DNA of 64,000 nucleotides from Clitoria ternatea. Lineage: Eukaryota; Streptophyta; Magnoliopsida; Fabales; Fabaceae. The stretch is from the NCBI GenBank assembly GCA_037962975.1, contig CM075675.1:31126501-31190500 (forward strand), written 5' to 3'. How positions within the stretch are numbered: position 1 is the stretch's first letter; each line of letters begins with the position of its first letter. The notes under the pieces were generated by a model that searched no databases, was not told where the DNA came from, and saw nothing but the letters and a program-made list of their open reading frames with translations. Shown one piece after another: positions 23,801 through 35,840 of this stretch. Both the position numbers and the translations under genes were made by a program.

Positions 23801-25050
23801 AAGTATTCACCCGTCTGAGAGAATTTAACATAAGGCTAAACCCGATGAAATGCACCTTCGCTGTCCCTGCTGGGAAGTTCTTGGGTTTCATGTTAACTCA
23901 ACGTGGTATTAAAGCCAATCCGGGGAAGTGCCAAACGATTCTAGACATGCAGAGTCCAAAGAATCTCAGAGAGGTCCAATCCCTGAATGGCAAAGTAGCA
24001 GCTTTGGCACGGTTTATGCCTAAAATGGCTCACAGATTGCTCCCTCTGTATAAAATACTGAAAAAGTCCAAGAAGTTTGAGTAGGGACAGGAACAAGAGA
24101 AAGCATTCCAAGAGCTTAAGGAGGTGTTGTCCAAACCTCCTATTCTCATAAAGCCTGACCCCGAGGATACACTCATCCTATACTTGGCTATTTCAGATGA
24201 AGCTTTGGGCGTTGCCTTGATAAAAGAAACTCCCGATGGATAGAGACCGGTCTATTTTACTAGCAAAACCTTACAAGGTGCTGAGATCCGGTATCAAAAA
24301 ATCAAAAAGGCCGCTCTCGCTGTTGTTTGGGCCTCTCGACGACTACGTCCGTACTTTCACGCCCATCCAATCATAGTAAGAACAGATTTACCACTCCGTT
24401 CTGTATTAATCAAGCCCGATCTCGCTATAAGGATGATTAAATGGTCTATTGAACTCTTTGAGTTTGATATATCCTATGAGCCCCGAAGCGCTATTAAAGC
24501 TCAAGTCCTGGCTGATTTTATTGTGGAAATGACAGGGACTGATCCAGATTCCCCTCGTGTCCATTGGACCATTTACGTTGATGGTTCATCGAACCAAAGA
24601 GGCTCTGGAGCAGGTGTAGTTCTAGAAAGTGATGACGGAGTACACCTGGAAATCTCCCTTCGCTTTAATTTCAAAACATCCAACAACCAAGCTGAGTACG
24701 AAGCTTGTTTGGCCGGACTGAGAGCTGCAATTGACATTGGAGCTTCTGAGGCGACGCTCTGCAGCGATTCACAACTGGTGATTTCACAAATCTTAGGAGA
24801 TTATCAGGCTCGCGAACCTCAACTCCAATTATACTTGAACTATGTCAAGGAGTTGAGAGAGAAATTCTCAAAAATGGAATTCAAGCATGTTCCACGCGAA
24901 GAGAATACTAGAGCGGATATACTCTCCAGATTAGCAAGCACCAAACGACCAGGTAGCACCACTACGCTGGTTCAAAGCACACTAACGTCACCCAGAATTC
25001 CTCTTTTCCCTTCTCTAAATGCCATAATGACAAACTCCCTTTATGGAGAC
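20818..25050 (+). pseudogene. Tat gag-protease-RT-RNase H polyprotein (interrupted)
   Basis: One continuous frame from ATG 20818, 46 bp after the primer-binding site, broken by TAG at 21643, 24082 and 24241. Relatives have Gln, Trp and Gln there. Gag core is at about 21200-21700. A knuckle-like YCDFHEQNGHSTDEF near 22030 has lost its last Cys. The aspartic protease has VDQGSS (about 22565). RT runs about 23250-24040 with WRMCIDYVDLN, MPFGLKNAGATYQ and YIDD at 23740-23751. A first, Gypsy-type RNase H covers about 24090-24530. A second RNase H has YVDGSS, AEYEA, CSDSQL and RADILSR. The frame is cut at 25050 by an inserted LTR and resumes in integrase at 29640. It replicates RNA to cDNA in cytoplasmic particles when intact; this copy is not. 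Confidence 0.93.
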
Positions 25051-25929
25051 TGTAACACCCTCGGTTAGATAAGACAAATCCTTTTGTAGGTTCATCCTAT
25101 TTAACTGAGTGTGTTAACAGTTTTCAGAAAAAGTGAATATATATTTTTTTTAAATAAGTACATGGCAGATCAGTGGAAGCAATAATGTATATATCACATA
25201 GTCATTCACAAACTGTAAGTAATTGTACTCTTAACAGAATGGGGCAGCAGGCACCCTTAGATATTATACAGTCATCCGGTGTCTGATTATTAATCATAAA
25301 TATTCTATCCTTAATGATTATTCTCAATGGGTTCAGCATATTGCTGATCTTCACATTCGGGTTCTTGAGTTTCTAATTCCTCTGAAAAATGGTCAACAGT
25401 AAGGGTGAGTATAACCCAAGACCCTGATTGGTTCATCCGGTGCGGACATAATCTAGTTAACATACAATGTCACATAGATCATACATTTAGCATATTTATA
25501 ACAATCAAGCATGTTGTCATCACATAATCGTATATTTAGCATGTTCACAATTATAACAATCAAGCATATTACTATGAAATAAATCATACATATAACATAT
25601 TCACAATCATAACAATCAAATATGATGTAATGAATGCATGAGTTCGGATCCATTTTGATTTATCTTTGATTAAGTCTCATGATGCATGTGGGCCCAAGAA
25701 ATACTATTATATATAGTATTTTCCATAAGGAGTAAAATAATTTATTCTTTATATAATTACGCATAATTAAAATGTTAACAAGGTTTATAACAAGAAAACT
25801 ACTAATAATAATATTAAGATTAATAATAATTAGGATAATAATAGAATAAGGATAATAATAATAATCATATCTTCTCATTAATTTAAAAAGTATTAAAAAG
25901 TAGTTTCTAAATGAAAATCCAAGCGAAAA

Positions 25930-27090
25930 CCATTAAAAATAGAGTTTTCCGAGTGAAACAGGGGCAAATCCGAGTGAAATATGTATGATTCCGAGTGGAA
26001 TTATACTGAGAAGGGTTCTCCAAACGTTCTGGTTAAAAATTCGAGTGAAATTGTACTGGAAAGGCTGTTTTCCGACTGAAACAGATCTGATTCCGAGTGG
26101 AAATAATTCTTCCGATTAAAACAAGTTATATCCGAGTGAAAATGTTGATATCCAAGCTTTCTGAGTAAAATAGGTGTAATACCGAGTGAAATAATTAAGA
26201 TTTCGAGTGTAATAAGCACGATTTCAAATAAAATCAAGCTAAGAGGGTCTTCTAAGTAAAACAGTTCTAAATCTGAGTGAAATCAATCTGAAAGAGTTTC
26301 CTTAGTGAAGTTAAAATGCCTTCCGAGTGAAACATAATGAAGAAACAGTTTTCTGGGTGAAATTAATATAATTCTGAGTGAAATAAAATAGGATTCCGAG
26401 TGGAATTAGTCTGAAAGGAGTTTTCTGAGTAAAAATGTTTGTGAATCCGAATGAAAATGTTCCTGAATAAAAATAAGATAAGTTTCCAAGTGAAACATGA
26501 GTTTACCGAGTGAAATTAATTGAAAAGGGTTCTGTCTGAATAAGACACATGTGAATAAAGTAAATACGAGTAAGATAATCCTAACTCCGAGTGGAATCAG
26601 GTTGGGAAAGGTCTTCTGGGTGAATTGACTTTATATACCGAGTTACATCAAGTTGAAAGGAGTTTTTTTAGTGAAAATAACTATTTGCTGAGTGAAATAA
26701 ATTGTTTTGCCGAGTGAAATAAGGTCGGGAAGCTACTGTCCGAGTAAAATATGATGTTTTCCAAGTGCAATAAGACTGGGAAGCTACTGTCCGAGTAAAA
26801 TATGATGTTTTTCGAGTACAATAAGACTGGGAAGCTACTGTCCGAGTAAAATAGTGTGTTTCCGAGTGAATTTACTGAAAAAGAGTTCTGAGTAAAAGAT
26901 AATTATATTTTCTAAGTGAAATTAAGTCAAGTTCCGAGTGAAACAATGTAAGAAAGAGATTTCCGAGTAAAATAAGACTTGGGAGATGCTGTCTGAGAGA
27001 AATAGAGTGTTTTCCGAGTGAATTACTATGTTTTCCGAGTGAAATCAACTAGAAAGATACTATCCGAGTATAAATAAGCAAAACCGAGTA
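25930..27090 (+). repeat. Array of CCGAGTGAAA-type motifs
   Basis: Dozens of copies of 'ttccgagtgaaat' and variants, spaced roughly 20-45 bp, all in one orientation. Around 26724-26850 a longer unit holding 'gggaagctactgtccgagta' is repeated three times with a period near 55 bp. Confidence 0.8.
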
Positions 27091-27699
27091 AAATAAGTGT
27101 AAAACCGGTCGGATTATCATAAAACATAACCTGTTATCATATTTGTTTTACTGGAAATCACACGGTACCCATGATTCTTAATATTTTCAGTCCAATATTT
27201 CATAATTCATCAATGATTATATACACTCGATAACAGATATATATACATACATGCATATACAGATACAATTTAAAGCATTTAATTCATACACACTGAATCT
27301 GTCCTCCACTCGGTTTTCCCACAAGGCACCCAAGAATATACTCCCTTACCTCAATGAAGTTCCTGGAGGAGAAGAAAGAGGCTCCCTTCACTGTCCTGCT
27401 TCGAATCCGAGTGAAATGGAAGGGAAAAGAGAGAAAGAAACTTGCTGGGAAGGAGAGTGATGAAGAGTGTTTGGGTTGTGTATGTGGTATGAGTTCTGAG
27501 GACATTGAGCTCATTTAAATAGGGAGGAAGTGAGTGGGAAGACAAGTGGGGGACAGCTTTTCTGAGTGGGCTGTGAGTGGATTGCTAATGGAAGGGTCAC
27601 TAGGGATTAAACAAATATATATGCTGAGTCAGTGTCCATTTCTGGTCGTCCACCATCCATAATGCGCATGATTGAATTTAAATATCATTAAAAGACAAA

Positions 27700-28505
27700 A
27701 TTGAAGTCAATACGCACTTCTGTCAGTGAATACCGAGTGAAATTACACTCGGTTAGGAGCTATTCCGACTGGAATTCTCACTTCCGAGTCAACAATTGCA
27801 AAGCTCGCTTGAGCGTATCAGCCAATCCTCACTCGGCATTCCCATGAAACCGACTCATTTTTCCCATCATTCACTCGGTAATTCACCCCCCACACCGACT
27901 CCTAATTTGCTTGGACTTTCACTCATAATTTTTAAAGTATCTAGTCGGATTTCTCCTCTCTAGGTCAGATTTCTTCTAGATTCAGTCGGATTCTCTTTAC
28001 TCGGGATTTCTATTCGGCAAATAACCTATTTTTATTTATTTCACACTTTAACTAAATCATTCCTTAGCCAACTCAACATCAAATCACTTTTTACTTGGAT
28101 TTCATAACACCTTAGGCTTACTCGGAAAAGGGTATCCATATTCATACAGTTTCCACTCAGAATTATAACATCCTTTATTCAGAAATCAACACTTTCTCCA
28201 CTCGGTCCACTCATATTTCTCCCTCGGTTTGAACCAAACTCTTCAACTATAATTTCAATCGAAGCCTATTAAGGTCATTACCTCTCAGAAAAGACACACA
28301 CGTATGAGCCTCACCCGGACTTGGTCCAGCAGAGTACTTCTCACTCGGAAGAGGAGTCATACTCATAGACTTACTCGGAAATAGCCCTACCTACTACAAT
28401 TCACTCGGAATGGGTTCTCAAATACCATTTTCCGCTCGGTATCTACTAAATTAGCATTATTCATTCATTACCACTCATATTCAAGCCAAGTAATGCTTTA
28501 ACCAT

Positions 28506-28546
<41 letters not shown>

Positions 28547-29480
28547 CCACTCAGAATCCTTAACAATCACTATTTCATCCAACAATTCTTCCCAAATAAT
28601 TTTCAACAACATATTCCAGTCGGTATAAAATACTTACAGGTATTCATTCACTCGGAACTTCACATTATTTATTCGAGGTTCTCATTCAGACCTAGTAAAG
28701 TCTTGCCTTTTTCACTCGGACTAGTTACTTCTTAATCAATCAGTATTTACCACTTAACAATTAAGTCCTTTACATTCAGGTTTACTCGATTTTTCATCTC
28801 TTAACAACACAAAATTCTTCCTCACAATACATTTCATTCAGAATCCTTTCAGATCTATTTTCACTCAGAAATTGAGCAACAGAATATAATCCTCACTTGG
28901 AAATACCTCTGCCCTATATATTCCACTCGGAATGAGCTTCTATCACTCTATATTCCACTCGGAATTGCATATTTGGGGTCATGCTTCTTAGAACAGGTTA
29001 TACTGGATTCAAATATGCCCTTACTCGGAACTCTACTACCCAAAACACCACACTCGAAGATCTTTCTACCCGGAATGCTATTCCCTTCTTGTCTAGGAAG
29101 ATCTGAGTTAGACAACTCACTCGGATTGCACTTGATTATAATTCTGATTGAGTCTATTCACTCGGTATACTATAATCATAGAGATTACCACTCGAAAAAG
29201 AAGTAATTGGCAAAGTTTGACTCGAAAATGAGTCTTTCAAAGGTGTTTTCACTCGAAATATTCACCCAGAAGTGGTTCCCTTGAACCCACTTCACTCCAG
29301 CTGTCTCTAAGACCAAGATTTCACTTGGTAGTAACCTTCTTGGTCATATATTACTCGGATAACATAACCTTACACTTGGAATTTCATCCTTCACTCGGAA
29401 TTGCTAATCCTTCACTCAGAATTTCACTCTGTCACTCGGATCAGAGCCTATTTCACTCAGAATTTGCATAATTTCACTAA
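27700..29480 (+). repeat. Array of CACTCGGAA-type motifs (opposite orientation)
   Basis: Dozens of copies of 'ttcactcggaatt' and variants. This is the reverse complement of the motif in 25930-27090, located on the other side of the LTR promoter. Confidence 0.8.
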
Positions 29481-29639
29481 TGGTCCGTATAAATTCCATT
29501 ATTATGTACAAAAATGACATTTCTGAGATACCACAGACTATCAACAGGGTGTATATTCACTTATTACCACTTACAGACCTTCTAAACTTCAATTTTTACT
29601 AAATAAGACTGCTACTAAAAACAAGGATGTTACAGAGAC

Positions 29640-30878
29640 ACGTGGATGACCCCCTACATCCGTTATTTGGCCGATGGACAGCTACCTACGGATGAGAAGG
29701 AAAAGATGAGGATAAGGAGGGAATTACCATACTTCACTATGATTGATGGTAATCTTTACAGAAGGGCGCTCTCCGTGCCCTATTTGATTTGTCTCAAAGA
29801 GAATGAGGTGCAAGGCGTAATGGAGGAAGTGCATGAAGGACAATGTGGACACCACGCCGGAAGAAGAAGCTTAATGCGAAAAATCCTCAGGGCTGGATAC
29901 TGGTGGCCCACGATGAAGCAAGACTCCATTGACTTCGTTAAAAAATACGACGCTTGCCAAAAATTCTCTAATCTTCACCATACACCGGCGGAAGAACTCT
30001 TCACATCCGCTGTTCCATGGCCCTTCTACCAATGGGGATTGGATATTCTGGGCCCCTTTCCAACTGCTCCTGGGGGCATCAAATACCTCATTGTAGGAGT
30101 CGATTATTTCACTAAGTGGATAGAAGCAGAGCCGGTGGTACATATTACTTCAGCCCGAACTCGTCGTTTCATGTATGAAAATATTATAACACGGTTTGGG
30201 ATCCCAGCACGGATTGTCACAGATAATGGCACCCAATTCACGGATAGAAAATTCACAGATTTACTTGAAGGGTTAGGAATAACCCAGATATTCTCATCCG
30301 TCGAACATCCCCAAACTAACGGCCAAGCTGAAGTGGCCAACAGGGAGGTGCTGAAAGGACTAAAGAAACGCCTTGGTGAAGCCAAGGGCGGATGGACAGA
30401 CCAATTGTGTCACGTCCTATGGGCATATCGGATAACGCCTCATTCTTCTACCAACGAATCCCCATATCGCCTGACATATGGGGTAGAGGCAATGATACCC
30501 GTGGAATTGCAAATTGCTTCTACTAGGGTCAAATACTTCTCTGAAGAAAACAATAACGCTCACTTGGCATCAGAAATGGATGTCATACAAGAACTCAGAG
30601 AAGATGCATTCATCAGAGATCAGGCTATCAAAGCCAAAGTTGCTCTCCGATACAACAAACGAGTTCAATCAAGGACTTTCAACCTCGGAGATTTGGTTCT
30701 AAGGAAAGCAAGTGTAGGGAACAAATTCGCTCATCAAGGCAAACTAGCCCCAAACTGGGAAGGCCCATATAGGGTATCCGGGGTTGCTGGCAAAGGCTCT
30801 TACCGCCTTGAGAACCTTGATGGCACTCCAATCCGAAATAAGTGGAACACCCAAAACTTGCGCATCTATTATAGCTAG
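29640..30878 (+). pseudogene. Tat integrase (3' end of the split polyprotein)
   Basis: Continuation of the polyprotein after the inserted LTR. The N-terminal zinc-binding region reads HEGQCGHHAGRRSLM...KKYDACQKF; its first Cys appears replaced by Tyr. The catalytic core has D in GLDILGPF, D in VTDNGTQF and E in HPQTNGQAEVANRE, the D,D-35-E triad. The C-terminal part has WEGPYRVSGVAGKGSYRLENLDG and ends QNLRIYYS, with no chromodomain, as expected for Tat. The frame is open for 410 codons, but the gene is separated from its gag-pol start by 4.6 kb. Confidence 0.93.
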
Positions 30879-31060
30879 CTGCTGGAACAATACATACTCC
30901 CCTATCCTCATTTTGATCTGAACACTGGAGAAATTATTTTCCCAGCTACGCTTTCATTGTAATTCTTATTTTTGATTTAATAAGAACCTCTCACAACAAT
31001 TTAACTCTTTCGAGTTTTTCTTATGCTGTGATTTTCAGTTTATCCGGCGTACAGAAGCAT

Positions 31061-31190
31061 GTTCAGGACGGATGATCTCAACTATTTTGTAGTTGACGAT
31101 GTAACTCCTCGAATATGTGCAGCGTACAAGAGCATACTCAGGACGGATGATCTCAATTACCCATTCTATAATTGACGATGTAACTCCTCG
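31061..31190 (+). repeat. Two hairpin-forming repeat units after integrase
   Basis: Units at 31061-31111 and 31137-31190 both read CAGGACGGATGATC, stem, loop, stem, then GACGATGTAACTCCTCG. Inner stems are TCAACTA/TAGTTGA and TCAATTA/TAATTGA. Outer flanks also pair: CATGTTC with GAATATG, and CATACTC with GAGTATG. Confidence 0.8.
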
Positions 31191-31194
31191 AGTA

Positions 31195-31740
31195 TGTATA
31201 AGAAACTGAAGACCCGGATTGTAGGATTAAACCGAACTCTGGGTACGGTTAGTAAGTTTGGCTGAACACCGGTGAAGACCTGAGCTGTAGGATTAAACCG
31301 AACCTCAGGAAATGGGTTGTAGGATTCAACCGAACCCCATTCCAAGAACAGTAAAAGGGTAGAACCCAACACCGTATTGAAGGCTTGGGCGCAGTAAGCT
31401 GGTTCTTCTTCAAAACCACGCTGAACCCCAAGTAACGGGCGCAGTAAGTTTAGGATTAGCCCTGATCTGAACCCCGTGTTGAAGGCTCAGATTGTAGGAT
31501 TAAACCGAACTCTGAGTACGACTAGTAGGATTGACCGAACGTCGGTGAAGAATCATCAATGGGTAAAACCAAAGACCGATTGAAGAACGGTTAGTAGGAT
31601 TAAACCGAACGCCAAATATGACATGGATGGTAGTATCAAACCGAACTCCAAAACACAGCGAGTAAGTTATACTGAACTCCAAATTAATTCTCTCTTTTGA
31701 AGTTCCTTATTTGGAAGTTTTATAGCTTTAAATTCTGAGT
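31195..31740 (+). repeat. Tat 3'-region tandem repeats (TAGGATTAAACCGAAC)
   Basis: Seven or more degenerate copies of a unit containing 'gtaggattaaaccgaac', in the same orientation relative to the element as at 11600-12130. Minus-strand open frames here are by-products. Confidence 0.75.
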
Positions 31741-32543
31741 CATCAATTCTTCAATTGAAGCCTGACTCGTAAACTCCGACCCAAAAATAATTCATTCGGG
31801 TACGCCACGATCTGAGGCATATTCACCCGAAACCTTTCAGTCGGAAATATTTATATTCGCAATCATCAAATAGAGGAATTTCTACTCGAAATCCTCACTC
31901 TTAAAAAACTCTCACGTGAAAGCATCACTCAGTGTTTGCTCAAAGTACTGATCACCCAATAATACTAGGGGACAGTATTAATAGTTTAACGAATATCTTG
32001 AGGAATGAACTCTTGATGAAACGATCTCATAATCATTCCCCCTCAAGATTAGCATTACAAGCCGTTCTCATGACAATGACATGTTTACCCACAACGGCTG
32101 TTCTTATTATGATATTTACGACCAAAAGGCTTGATCTTCAAAAAACAAAATACGATTTCTACCAGGCTTTTATATATCAAATTACTCATATTTGACAAAA
32201 AGATACTCTATCTCTCCTGTCAAATCAAGTCTTTGGCTATCAAAATGCCTATACATGAAAAACGATAGTTATATACTCCTATCCGTTCTTCATCTCGCAT
32301 GTACAAGTCCGGAATGAAGATTTTATATTATTATCCGATCTTCATTACTTAAATCCGGAATGATTCAATACACATGCAATCCCTCTATTAAAGCTGTTTT
32401 CTACTAAACAAACATACAAAGGCAAATGGTTCTTTTATTGATCAAATGAAAATTACATGGAGAAATTCGTTTAATAATCCGGAGCTGATCCCGGAACACA
32501 GCGAATTTGAATCAATAAAAAGAAAAAAGAAACAAGGAAGGCA
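31741..32543. other. Non-coding spacer between repeats and antisense gene 1
   Basis: CACTCGG-like motifs persist weakly to about 31930; then AT-rich DNA with no recognisable gene. The last part (about 32440-32530) resembles 36800-36877 (shared 'ccggag(c/t)tgatcccg') and is probably the 3' UTR of the antisense gene. Confidence 0.5.
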
Positions 32544-35099
32544 CTAGTTTTTGTGACTTGTATCTCCTTCCTTCCCTTTGCCTTTATCCCCGGTCTTGCC
32601 TTCGTTAACGCTAGAGCTTGTTCCTGTACTTCTGAGCTTCAGGAGAGAGGGTCCCATTGATTGGCCTTTAGGTAAAGGAGCAAATTCGTATGGCATGTCA
32701 GGCGGTCTCTCATGATGGTTTTCAATAATGGCCACCAGTTTCCCTTGGTGAAACTCATAGAACGGATCAATACCATTCAAATTAAGTTTCACCTTAGGAT
32801 TCCGGTATTGAACTTGACGAACTGCCAACCCAAAAGATTCCTTGACTGCTTGATCACACATATCTACAGCTTCAGCCAATTCTGCTTTTGAATCCGCCAA
32901 CTTTAAGAGCATCTCCCTCTCCTTACGCGACCAATCTTCTGCTCCTTGAGAGTAGACAATCTTGGCTTCCTTAATCTCCTCTTCCAGCTTTGAAGAGCGT
33001 TCCTTCTCCGTGCAAAGACCGGCATGGAGGTCGGAATTGATTTTCTTTTGGTCAAGTACTTGGACCTCCAACTCCTTGGCAAGATACTTCAGTCTGGCAA
33101 TTTCTTCATCCTTCTTATATCCTTCCTCTCTGGAAGCTTCTAATCTACCTTCTAAACGGAGGATGTTTGCCTTATCCTTAGCAGCAGCAACGCTAAGATC
33201 GTTAACCTTGCCAACCAACAAGCTGAGCCTCTCATTCTCTTCTGAAAGCTCGCGAACCGATCTCAAAAGACCGGATAATTCTGCCAGGTGCTTCTGTCCG
33301 GCATCGCAAGCTTTGGTTACTTCTTCACTCTTCAATGAAGGCTTCAGCTTGTACGGAGTTTCAGGGACGCCCTCAGGAACGGAACCCTCGTATACCAGGA
33401 ATTGAGCAAGACCGGAGCTACTTTCAACAGGGCGAGGAACTTTGGGTGCAAAATAAGTCGTTATTGGCTTTGCACCATTAGTGACCGCGTCGCCTGGGGC
33501 ATCCGGAGTGGGCCCTTCCACTTTCTTTCCCTTAGAAAGCTCCGGATCAGCAGCCCCTCTTGAAGTTTTTGGTTTCTTGGGAGAAGGTTGACGGTCCGAG
33601 GTCTTGGAGGAATCACGTTTTGTCCTTTTCTTTTTCTCTCCGACCTTCACAACCTCAACCTCAGAGGCCGGTTTCTCGGATCCGCCCTCAAGCAAGGGGA
33701 TATCGTCACCAGCAGATGAAGTCAAAATTATAATCTCAGTTGTAGCTTTCTTCGAATTCCGTTTTGCTTGGATGTCATTCTCAGCTACTACGGAATTCAC
33801 TCCAGCTTTGAGTCCTTTCAGCTTTTTCATCTCTGGTGACACAGTTTCAATTTCAACTGCAAAACCAAATAACACGGTTAGAGATCAAAGATTTCAAAGC
33901 ATGATACAATGAAGCATGAAAAATGGCAAGAAAATTACGTAAATACTCCTCGCGGGTGGACCACGATCCTAATAAACGCCTACAAGAGAAAAATTGGTGC
34001 GAGGCGGTGTAGGATTGAAGGGCTGAAAGAACAGAAACTGAAGATAGGCTCAGTTCATCCTCCTCAGTGTAGTACGCCTGGGATGTCAATAAGAAATGCT
34101 CATGCGTCCAAGCCACTGGGAATTTCGGAATCCCATCTTCAGTCAACCAAAAATTGGTTCGTCAGGACGGACGCTGATCTTTGTGAAGTAAGACTTGAAA
34201 GAATGACCATCAACTTTGGCTGAGTCGGTATACGCCTCAAAGTTGATAATCTTGGAGAGAGTCCAGAGCGATATCAAACTCACTCCCTCCTTCTCCTTAT
34301 TTGCACGACAGATTACTTGGGAAAAGTAGAACAACATAGCCACCGTCGGTTGGAAGTTGAAGTGCTCCCCAAGCACTTCAAGAGAACGGATCAACCCCCA
34401 TCCGTTGGGGTGAAGCTGCGAAGGAGCACAATCCAGAAATCTTAAAACCCCCATCTGAAAATCGGTGAGGGGAAAGCACACGCCAAGATTCAAAAACAGA
34501 AAGTCATACATATATAAGGACCTCTCGTCCGGCGTATGACATATCCGTTCTGACAGAAGCGGAGCAAGCACCATAAACCGAAACCTGTCCTCATCCTTCT
34601 TGAATACTGTAAAACGTGGTTCCAGCTCCGCTCCGTCCTCTCGAGCGTGGACAGATGTTGTTTCACGAAATTCCTCAGCCACCCAGCTGAATGGGCGCTT
34701 CTGTTGGAATTTCACCCAGTCGATCCGGTGTGCAACTACATTGCACAGTCCGGAAGCTGTCTTCATTATATATTGCTGAGAGGGTGTTTCCCCACCAGAT
34801 GACCTTCCCCCAGTTGTTTTCTTCACCGCCATTGTGAAAGCTTTTACGCTGCGGTAAAAATCCACATCGTCAGAGAGATACAAATCATCACTCTCCACAC
34901 TTTCACTAGAGGAGGATTCTGAGGAGGGTATTATCACCCTTCGCCTTTGATACGGCGACGCCTCCTTCTCTGGGTATTGTGGCTTCGATTGGAAGATCAT
35001 TGGGATCCTCCCACCACGAACTGTAGGGTTTCGAGTTAACGCCCTTCCTCCTCTTCCTCTAGGGCTAACGCCACTGGAACTAAAACCTTTCCTAGACAT
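32544..35099 (-). pseudogene. Tat antisense gene 1: Transposase_28-like plus coiled-coil protein
   Basis: Minus strand, two exons: 35099-33939 and 33856-32544, with an 82-bp GT-AG intron. ATG at 35099 (MSRKGFSSSG) is the first Met of the frame. Exon 1 begins Ser/Arg-rich, then holds MYDFLFLNLGVCFPLTDFQM and PSQLHPNGWGLIRSLEVL, matching as I recall Pfam Transposase_28, 'putative gypsy-type transposon' (PF04195). Exon 2 is Lys/Glu-rich with a long coiled coil, then SFGLAVRQVQYRNPKVKLNLNG and a basic Ser-rich tail. A T deletion in the T-run near 34150 shifts the frame before KFPVAWTHEH. Exon lengths plus that base total 825 codons. Antisense ORFs of this type are known from Tat elements; their function is unknown. 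Confidence 0.8.
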
Positions 35100-35560
35100 T
35101 TTCAGATATTGAAACAAGATACAAAAATAAGAGGAAAGTGGTTACCTAAGGATAAATGAGGATAGTGAATTAAAATTCACAGAGGCAAACACGAAAATCT
35201 TCTCGAAACTTTTGCAGAGGTTCATCGAGGGAGCAAGAAGAAGTGATTACTAGAATTACCAAATATGTCTTTTTCAGGGCATGAAAACTCTCAAATACCA
35301 ATCCAAGCAACCTGTCGTTTACTTTCAAACGACTCTCCATTTAGTGGATCAAAATTGTCGTTTTGAACCCAAAGGCGCGAAAATGCCATCGTTTCGTCAC
35401 AGAGCCTTCTAAATGGGCCTATTAAACCCAAATCCTAGGCCCACTAAATTCCTATGTGACGGTTATTAAGACATGCACATTTAACGTAATAATGGCTCAC
35501 CTACGTGATTACAGGCATTAAATGTCCAATCATGAGAAACGTGGCCACCATTACCCGAAT
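35100..35560 (-). promoter_or_regulatory. Leader and promoter region of antisense gene 1
   Basis: Reading the minus strand from 35560: GGCCCA-type motifs (about 35416-35444), a weak TATA-like CATATTTG near 35263, and TTAG|GTAACC at about 35147-35138, a possible 5' UTR splice donor. Equivalent features occur upstream of antisense gene 2 and in 63306-64000. Confidence 0.45.
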
Positions 35561-35840
35561 ACCAAGGGTTGCAAAATTCGATAAACTTCTAAGATTCTCA
35601 CTGTTCTAATCCGCCTTCAAGCGTTCCATCACAACGGAACCTTATTCCCAGAGCGGATATTTACACACCAATACAATTCCAAAATCCAGACGTACTACGA
35701 TCGATATAGCTCATATGAGCAAATCTACTAATTCCTCACATCAGCTAGGGGGCTAGTAGAGTACTACTGATATCTGATTTTGGATACAAAAATTGAACAC
35801 TCAATCCATATGATTGATACTCTTACGATTGGAAAAATGT
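35561..35840. other. Spacer between antisense gene 1 promoter and hairpin array
   Basis: About 280 bp of AT-rich sequence. It includes 'tcagctagggggctagtag' near 35750, similar to the polypurine region before the 3' LTR (about 43280-43300) but without an LTR following. Confidence 0.3.

Larger units (their letters stand above)
25051..29634 (-). mobile_element. Solo LTR (4,584 bp) inserted in Tat pol
   Basis: Starts TGTAACACCC, ends GATGTTACA, flanked by GAGAC (25046-25050 and 29635-29639). The host frame reads seamlessly across (LYGD-TWMTPY) if one duplication and the insert are removed. No second LTR, primer-binding site or coding region was found inside. Orientation is minus: the minus strand has CTATTTAAATGAG (about 27515-27527) and, downstream, GAG|GTAAGG at 27352-27344. 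It contains an (AT)n run at 28509-28545. Its two halves carry one short motif in opposite orientations. Confidence 0.85.

Noticed and set aside
28509..28545. (AT)n run as a regulatory or origin-like signal
   Set aside because: Simple dinucleotide repeat inside the solo LTR with no further support.
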